Source: Rhodospirillales bacterium (GTDB lineage: Bacteria > Pseudomonadota > Alphaproteobacteria > Reyranellales > Reyranellaceae). Taken from it: a stretch of DNA of 9,797 bases. The notes under the pieces were generated by a model. The model was not told the DNA's origin. It was given only the letters and a program-made list of their open reading frames with translations, and did no database searches. The DNA lies in the NCBI GenBank assembly GCA_013205335.1, contig JABMNB010000781.1:1-9797 (forward strand), written 5' to 3'. This document shows, one piece after another, positions 6,437 to 9,797 of the stretch (positions are counted from its first letter, which is position 1; every line of letters starts with the position of its first letter). A program made the translations under genes and the position numbers.

Positions 6437-6946
6437 ATGAAACGCCATCTGAAACGCGTCCTCGAACTCCTGTTCATCCCGATCGCGGCGGCCATCGTCT
6501 TCGTCGAGGATGTGCTTCTGCACTATCTCGGCGTGGCGATGGCTGCCCTGGCGGCCCTGCCCTGGGTCGCCCGCGTCGAGGCCTGGCTGGCGCGCCTGCC
6601 GCCCTCGGCCGCGCTGGTCGCCTTCGTCGCACCTTCGACCCTGGTTCTGCCGGTCAAGCTGGCTGCCTTCTGGTTTGCCCTGAACGGAAAGCTGGCCCTG
6701 GCCACGATGTCGATCGTCGCCGGCAAGGTGATCGCGACCGCGCTGGTGGCGCGTCTCTTCAAGATCCTGCGGCCCACCCTGGTGACGATGCCGTGGTTCC
6801 TGGCCTCCGAGACCTGGGTCTTCGCCTGCCGCGACAGGCTCTATGGCTTCGTACGGGCGATACCGGCCTGGCAGCGGATGAAGGCCATGATCCTGCGCAT
6901 GCGCACCTGGCTGTCGGGTCTGGTGTCCGGCCTGTTCGCCCGTTAG
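6437..6946 (+). CDS. Conserved hypothetical inner-membrane protein
   Basis: I do not recognise a named family. From ATG 6437 it is 169 aa: a basic start (MKRHLKRVLE), then a long hydrophobic stretch of about residues 11-43 (LLFIPIAAAIVFVEDVLLHY and on to LPW), which could be one long or two short membrane segments. A second follows at about 58-82 (AALVAFVAPSTLVLPVKLAA) and a third at about 86-107 (LALATMSIVAGKVIATALVA). The tail is rich in Arg, Trp and aromatic residues (AIPAWQRMKAMILRMRTWLS, 141-160) and is probably cytoplasmic and amphipathic. The frame stays open far upstream over the phosphatase gene, but that part is antisense shadow; hydrophobicity and the 45-bp divergent gap support this start. 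AGG 4 nt before the ATG is a weak ribosome site. Its TAG stop overlaps the TAA stop of the convergent LysR gene. Confidence 0.75.
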   Translation: MKRHLKRVLELLFIPIAAAIVFVEDVLLHYLGVAMAALAALPWVARVEAWLARLPPSAALVAFVAPSTLVLPVKLAAFWFALNGKLALATMSIVAGKVIATALVARLFKILRPTLVTMPWFLASETWVFACRDRLYGFVRAIPAWQRMKAMILRMRTWLSGLVSGLFAR

Positions 6947-7838
6947 GCCGGAGCAAGACGACCACCGAGCTTCCGGGCCTCGCGGCGCAGGCCATCGAGA
7001 AACCGTTCGACCGACCGGGACGGCGGCATCAGGGCCGGCAGGAGCACGCCGACGTGAAACAGGGTCCGTGGGCGCCAGGGGACCACGACAAGCTTTCCGG
7101 CGCCGACGGCGGAAGGCGTGAGCGGGTCGGCAATGGCCACGCCGGCGCCCTGTCCGACGAGTCGGCAGGCGAATTCGAGCGAGTCGACCACTATCTTCGG
7201 CTGGATGGTGATGCCTTCAGCCGCGAACATGGCTTCGACATCGTGGCGCAGCTGGGTGCCCGGGCCCAGCACCACGAGGGTCTCCGCCGCGAGGTCGCGG
7301 GCGCCGAGCGATCTGCGGCGGGCGAGGGGATGCCCGGCCGGCAGGACGACGACGGCCGGCAGGCTGAGCAACGGATGTGACTCGATCCCGGGATTGTGCA
7401 GCGGCAGCGCACCGATCCCGAGATCGAAGGATTGGTTGGCGACTGCCAGTTCGAGTTCGCGGCGATGAACGATCGCGACGTCGACTTCGACCTCGGGATG
7501 ATGGCGATGGAAGCGCGCCACCGCCGGCGCCAGCAGGCTGGCGGCGAAGCGCGGCATGCTCACGAGCCGCAGACGGACCCGGGTGCCGCTCGCCACGCGC
7601 TGGGCAGGTCGTCGATCGCCACCAGAACGCGCCGCACTTCGGCGAAGAAGGTCGTGCCCTCCGTGGTTGGCACCAGGCGTATGCGGTCGCGGTGGAAGAG
7701 CCGCAGCCCGGTGGCATGCTCCAGTCCCGAGAGCAGGCGGCTCGCAGCGGACTGGTTCATGTTCAGGGGCTTGGCGGCGGCGGCGAGGCTTCCCTGTTCC
7801 ATGACGCGCAGGAAAAGGCGGAGCGCCTGCAATTTCAC
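6943..7838 (-). pseudogene. LysR-family transcriptional regulator, split by a one-base frameshift
   Basis: The N-terminal winged helix-turn-helix (FLRVMEQGSLAAAAKPLNMN, then QSAASRLLSGLEHATGLRLF and VPTTEGTTF, about residues 1-65) is read from GTG 7838 and runs to DDLPS (S80), after which that frame ends at 7560. The effector-binding domain continues in the other frame from VASGTRVRLRLVSMPRFAAS (GTG codon 7596) to the TAA at 6943, including GIGALPLHNPGIESHPLLSL and LVGQGAGVAIADPLT. Adding one base near 7597 would give a continuous 298-aa protein, the usual length for LysR regulators, so about one base has been lost there. The start has AGAGG 6 nt upstream. The gene is divergent from the sulfatase, the classical arrangement in which LysR activates its neighbour. 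Either the regulator is broken or the base call is wrong; both halves are otherwise well preserved, so the lesion is recent or artefactual. Confidence 0.88.
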
Positions 7839-7848
7839 CTGACACCTC

Positions 7849-7863
7849 TTGCGAAAATCGCAA
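7849..7863. promoter_or_regulatory. LysR box, perfect palindrome between the LysR gene and the sulfatase
   Basis: TTGCGA-AAA-TCGCAA is a perfect 6-bp inverted repeat with T-N11-A geometry, the standard LysR recognition form. It lies 10 bp before the LysR GTG and 77 bp before the sulfatase GTG, so bound regulator could block its own expression and activate the sulfatase. The assignment to the neighbouring LysR is inferred from position and symmetry. Confidence 0.65.
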
Positions 7864-7882
7864 CAACCGGTCCGCTGTTTGC

Positions 7883-7910
7883 ATTTTGTACATGGTCGGC
7901 CTGCTGTCAC
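7883..7910 (-). promoter_or_regulatory. Candidate promoter of the LysR gene
   Basis: On the minus strand GTGACA (7910-7905) and CAAAAT (7888-7883) are 16 bp apart, five and four matches to the sigma-70 hexamers. Transcription starting about 7 bp later would cross the palindrome at 7849-7863, which fits autorepression. No equally good promoter for the sulfatase is visible, as expected for an activator-dependent gene. Confidence 0.35.
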
Positions 7911-7940
7911 TCTTCGCGAGTCTTCAGAGGAGCGCACCCC

Positions 7941-9296
7941 GTGACCGTCCGCCCGCCCAATATCCTTCTGATCCTCGCCGACAATCTCGGATGGGGAGAG
8001 CTCGGCTGCTACGGCGGCGGCGTCCTGCGCGGGGCACCGACACCGCGGATCGACGCGCTGGCGGAAGAAGGCCTGACCTGCCTCAACTTCAACGTCGAGA
8101 GCGACTGCGTGCCGACCCGCTCGGCGCTGATGACCGGGCGTCATCCGATCCGAACCGGCGCGATGCAGTCGGTACCGGCCGGACTGCCTCAGGGTCTGAT
8201 CCCGTGGGAGGTCACGATCGGCGAGCTGCTGCAGCGCGCCGGCTATGCCACCGCCTGCTTCGGCAAATGGCATCTCGGCGACCGGGAAGGGCGCCTGCCG
8301 AAGGACCGCGGGTTCGACGAGTGGTACGGCATTCCGCGCACCTCGAACGAGGCGATGTTCACGTCGGCCCCCGGATTCGATCCCACGATCGTGCCGATGC
8401 CCTACGTGATGGAAGGCGTGAAAGGCGCGCCGGCGAGAAACCTCACCGTCTACGACCTAGACCAGCGGCGACTCATCGACGGCGAGCTCACGCGCCGGAC
8501 GATCGACTTCATGGAGCGCCAGTCGGCCGCCGGCCGGCCGTTCTTCGCCTATGTGCCGCTGACGCAACTGCACTTCCCGACCTTGCCGCATCCCGACTTC
8601 GCGGGCCGCACCGGTGCCGGCGACTTTGCCGATGCGATGGCCGAAATGGATCATCGGGTGGGGGAGATGCTGGATGCGATCGATCGCCTCGGCTTGCGGG
8701 AGGACACGCTGGTGCTGTTCGGCAGCGACAACGGGCCTGAGTTCCGGCGGCCGTGGCGCGGCACCGCGGGGCCGTGGCGCGGCACCTATCACACGGCCAT
8801 GGAAGGCGGGCTTCGGGTTCCCTTCATCCTGCGGTGGCCGGGCCGCATCGCGCCGAGTCGCACGACAGAGGTGCTGCACATCACCGATCTCTATCCGACG
8901 CTGGCCAAGGTTGCCGGCGCACTGCTACCGGCCGACCGGCCGATCGACGGCATCGACCAGCTCGGCTTCTTCCTCGGCGAGCAGCCGAAGTCGGCACGCG
9001 ACGGGTTTCCCTACTACATTAAGACCGAGCTGCGGGCCGTCAAATGGCGCGACTGGAAGATGCACCTGATGTGGGAGGTCGAGCCGAACGAAGGGCCGAT
9101 CAAGCTGGAGACGCCGTATCTCTTCAACCTCGTGCAGGATCCCAAGGAGGAGACCGACGCCAACATGGAGGGCGGTTGGGTGCGCGGCCCGATCCGGCGC
9201 CTGATCGAGGCGTTCCAGGAGAGCCTCAAGATCCATCCGCCGATCCCGCCCGGCGCCCCGGACGACTTCGTGCCGGGCGGGAAGGCGAGACAATGA
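7941..9296 (+). CDS. Cys-type sulfatase (arylsulfatase-like, S1 family)
   Basis: Hydrolyses a sulfate ester; the natural substrate is not deducible. It is 451 aa from GTG 7941, chosen because AGAGGAG (7926-7932) lies 8 nt upstream and the sulfatase fold begins at once (PPNILLILADNLGWGELGCY). The active-site signature is DCVPTRSALMTGRHP: C56-x-P-T-R60, a Cys that must be converted to formylglycine by a maturase not found here. Other features are D14-N15 (metal site; many relatives have Asp-Asp), FGKWHLG with K109 and H111, TQLHFPT with H211, and GSDNGPE with D263 and N264 completing the metal site. The segment PWRGTAGPWRGTYHTAMEGG (271-290) replaces the usual glycine-rich K-G-x-x-W-E-G loop. 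No signal peptide is seen, so a cytoplasmic enzyme is likely. It is divergent from a LysR regulator and followed by a gene fragment in ATGA overlap, so it was probably the first gene of an operon now cut. Confidence 0.93.
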   Translation: MTVRPPNILLILADNLGWGELGCYGGGVLRGAPTPRIDALAEEGLTCLNFNVESDCVPTRSALMTGRHPIRTGAMQSVPAGLPQGLIPWEVTIGELLQRAGYATACFGKWHLGDREGRLPKDRGFDEWYGIPRTSNEAMFTSAPGFDPTIVPMPYVMEGVKGAPARNLTVYDLDQRRLIDGELTRRTIDFMERQSAAGRPFFAYVPLTQLHFPTLPHPDFAGRTGAGDFADAMAEMDHRVGEMLDAIDRLGLREDTLVLFGSDNGPEFRRPWRGTAGPWRGTYHTAMEGGLRVPFILRWPGRIAPSRTTEVLHITDLYPTLAKVAGALLPADRPIDGIDQLGFFLGEQPKSARDGFPYYIKTELRAVKWRDWKMHLMWEVEPNEGPIKLETPYLFNLVQDPKEETDANMEGGWVRGPIRRLIEAFQESLKIHPPIPPGAPDDFVPGGKARQ

Positions 9297-9331
9297 GTCT
9301 TCCGGACCGCGAGCATGACTGGAGAGACTAG
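9293..9331 (+). pseudogene. Possible 5' stub of a gene coupled to the sulfatase, cut after 12 codons
   Basis: ATG at 9293 overlaps the sulfatase TGA as ATGA, and GGGAAGG (9279-9285) stands 7 nt before it, a good ribosome site. The frame reads MSLPDREHDWRD and then stops at TAG 9329-9331. From there on the sequence becomes less GC-rich and codes for remnants. I read this as the start of a former second operon gene lost by insertion or deletion at about 9328-9331; CTAG at that point is a known target type of IS5-group elements. A chance short frame is the alternative. Confidence 0.35.
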
Positions 9332-9455
9332 GGTCAAAACCCATAAATGTAGTCTGCCGCGTCTGCTTCCACCTCATTTTCAGACATCGGTACCATCTAC
9401 TGGTTCATCCGCTTAGTGCCAATTGAGACAGTTCTCACCGCAGCAACGGGCTTCG

Positions 9456-9548
9456 CTATTCGATCACTCCGTCGGCGTGCCTGAGCAAGCCCAGCGGCAC
9501 CGTCAAGCCAAGTGCTTTGGCGGCCTTAACGTTGATCGCCAATTCGTA
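9456..9548 (-). pseudogene. C-terminal fragment of an ABC-type substrate-binding protein (PF04392-like)
   Basis: The last 30 codons, YELAINVKAAKALGLTVPLG followed by LLRHADGVIE and TAG, match from memory the very conserved C-terminus of PF04392-type binding proteins (INLKTAKALGL-x-VP, then LLxRADxVIE), common in Bradyrhizobium and its relatives. Upstream of Tyr the likeness ends at once and the complementary strand becomes IS1380 transposase, so the rest of the gene (about 300 residues) is missing. The frame stays open to 9740, but that part is antisense to the transposase. Non-functional. Confidence 0.7.
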
Positions 9549-9797
9549 ACCGCGACCAAGTGGACGCGTCTGTAATGCTGCTCGTTCGCCGCCAATGCGG
9601 TGCGTCTTCAGTTGCACGCGCTGGCCTCCAATCTCGCCAACTTCATGCGGACGTTGGCCCTGCCAGAGGCGGTCGCGCAGTGGTCGTTGACCAGCCTGCG
9701 AGAGAAGCTGATAAAAATCGGTGCCAAGGTCGTGCGCCACGCCCGCTACGCCGTCTTCCAGATGGCCGAGGTCTCGGTGCCGAGAGAACTGTTCGAG
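9549..9797 (+). mobile_element. IS1380-family transposase remnant, 5'-truncated with an internal stop, leaving the right edge
   Basis: In the frame of 9558 the plus strand reads KWTRL, a TAA at 9573, then CCSFAANAVRLQLHALASNL, NFMRTLALPEAVAQWSLTSL, REKLIKIGAKVVRHARYAVF and QMAEVSVPRELFE to the last base. This is the C-terminal region of IS1380-type DDE transposases, where relatives have WTRLSC, NAVRLQLHALAYNLGNF and KLIKIGAK. The TAA stands where Ser (for example TCA) is expected, so one substitution made the stop. Likeness starts at about 9549-9557, directly against the substrate-binding fragment, so most of the transposase and the left inverted repeat are gone. The right part may continue outside the window. 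It cannot encode a working transposase. Confidence 0.85.

Noticed and set aside
7377..7940. Upstream extension of the sulfatase frame
   Set aside because: It is antisense to the LysR gene, while a good ribosome site precedes GTG 7941 and the fold begins there.
8749..8786. 17-bp direct repeat GGCCGTGGCGCGGCACC at 8749-8765 and 8770-8786 in the sulfatase
   Set aside because: It encodes PWRGTAGPWRGTY. I recall similar PW-G-x-GPWRG wording in related sulfatases, so it is probably a family trait rather than a fresh duplication.
9334..9387. Minus-strand 17-residue frame MSENEVEADAADYIYGF
   Set aside because: It has no clear ribosome site and no known family, and it lies in a debris region. It is mentioned only as part of the low-GC stretch.
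9353..9484. Plus-strand open frame with DIGTIYWFIRLVPIETVL
   Set aside because: It has no start codon of good quality and overlaps the 3' end of the binding-protein fragment. The hydrophobic look is not enough to call a gene.
1..9797. CRISPR array, tRNA, rRNA, riboswitch, toxin-antitoxin or phage defence genes
   Set aside because: I looked for regularly spaced repeats, tRNA-like cloverleaf ends and known domain motifs and found none.

Overview
The window is high-GC DNA with strong G/C preference at third codon positions. Its gene content (Bug/TctC-type solute-binding protein, TtuC-type dehydrogenase, Tat-exported PhoD-like phosphatase, PF04392-type and IS1380-type remnants) fits the chromosome of a soil or water alphaproteobacterium, perhaps of the Reyranella/Bradyrhizobium kind. 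No rRNA, tRNA, CRISPR array or phage gene is visible, and the genus is a guess.

Left part (1-3199): a REP-like inverted pair (96-218) lies downstream of a minus-strand operon read from right to left. The operon encodes a D-aminoacylase-family amidohydrolase (1399-3084), a small antibiotic-biosynthesis-monooxygenase (ABM) protein (1063-1365) and a phytanoyl-CoA-dioxygenase-family Fe(II)/2-oxoglutarate oxygenase (242-1066). The last two overlap in a TTGA stop/start, and a 15-bp tandem duplication sits exactly there. The intergenic region 3085-3199 divides this operon from a divergent plus-strand one and holds a LysR-type dyad next to plausible sigma-70 hexamers in both directions.

Middle (3200-6946): a tartrate/D-malate dehydrogenase (ttuC-like) and a periplasmic Bug protein form a two-gene plus-strand operon that ends in a textbook terminator with a UUCG loop. 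Facing it is a Tat-signal PhoD-family phosphatase. Divergent from the phosphatase, 45 bp away, is an unrecognised 169-aa membrane protein whose stop codon overlaps the stop of the next gene.

Right part (6943-9797): a LysR regulator is divergent from a Cys-type sulfatase, with a perfect LysR-box palindrome between them. The regulator is split by a one-base frameshift: its wHTH domain and its effector domain are in different frames, and one added base would give a normal 298-aa protein. After the sulfatase, a gene with a good RBS and an ATGA overlap stops after 12 codons. There the sequence becomes visibly less GC-rich and turns into debris: the last 30 codons of a PF04392-type substrate-binding protein (minus) fused head-to-head to a 5'-truncated, nonsense-mutated IS1380-type transposase (plus) that leaves the right edge.

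Taken together this looks like an accessory catabolic stretch: uptake and oxidation of a hydroxy-dicarboxylate, hydrolysis of an N-acyl or cyclic amide, oxygenation, and removal of sulfate or phosphate groups. The joint substrate is not deducible from the sequence. I do not see a clearly new defence or mobile system. The most notable signals are the broken LysR next to an intact operator, the interrupted sulfatase operon and the composite junction at about 9549-9557.
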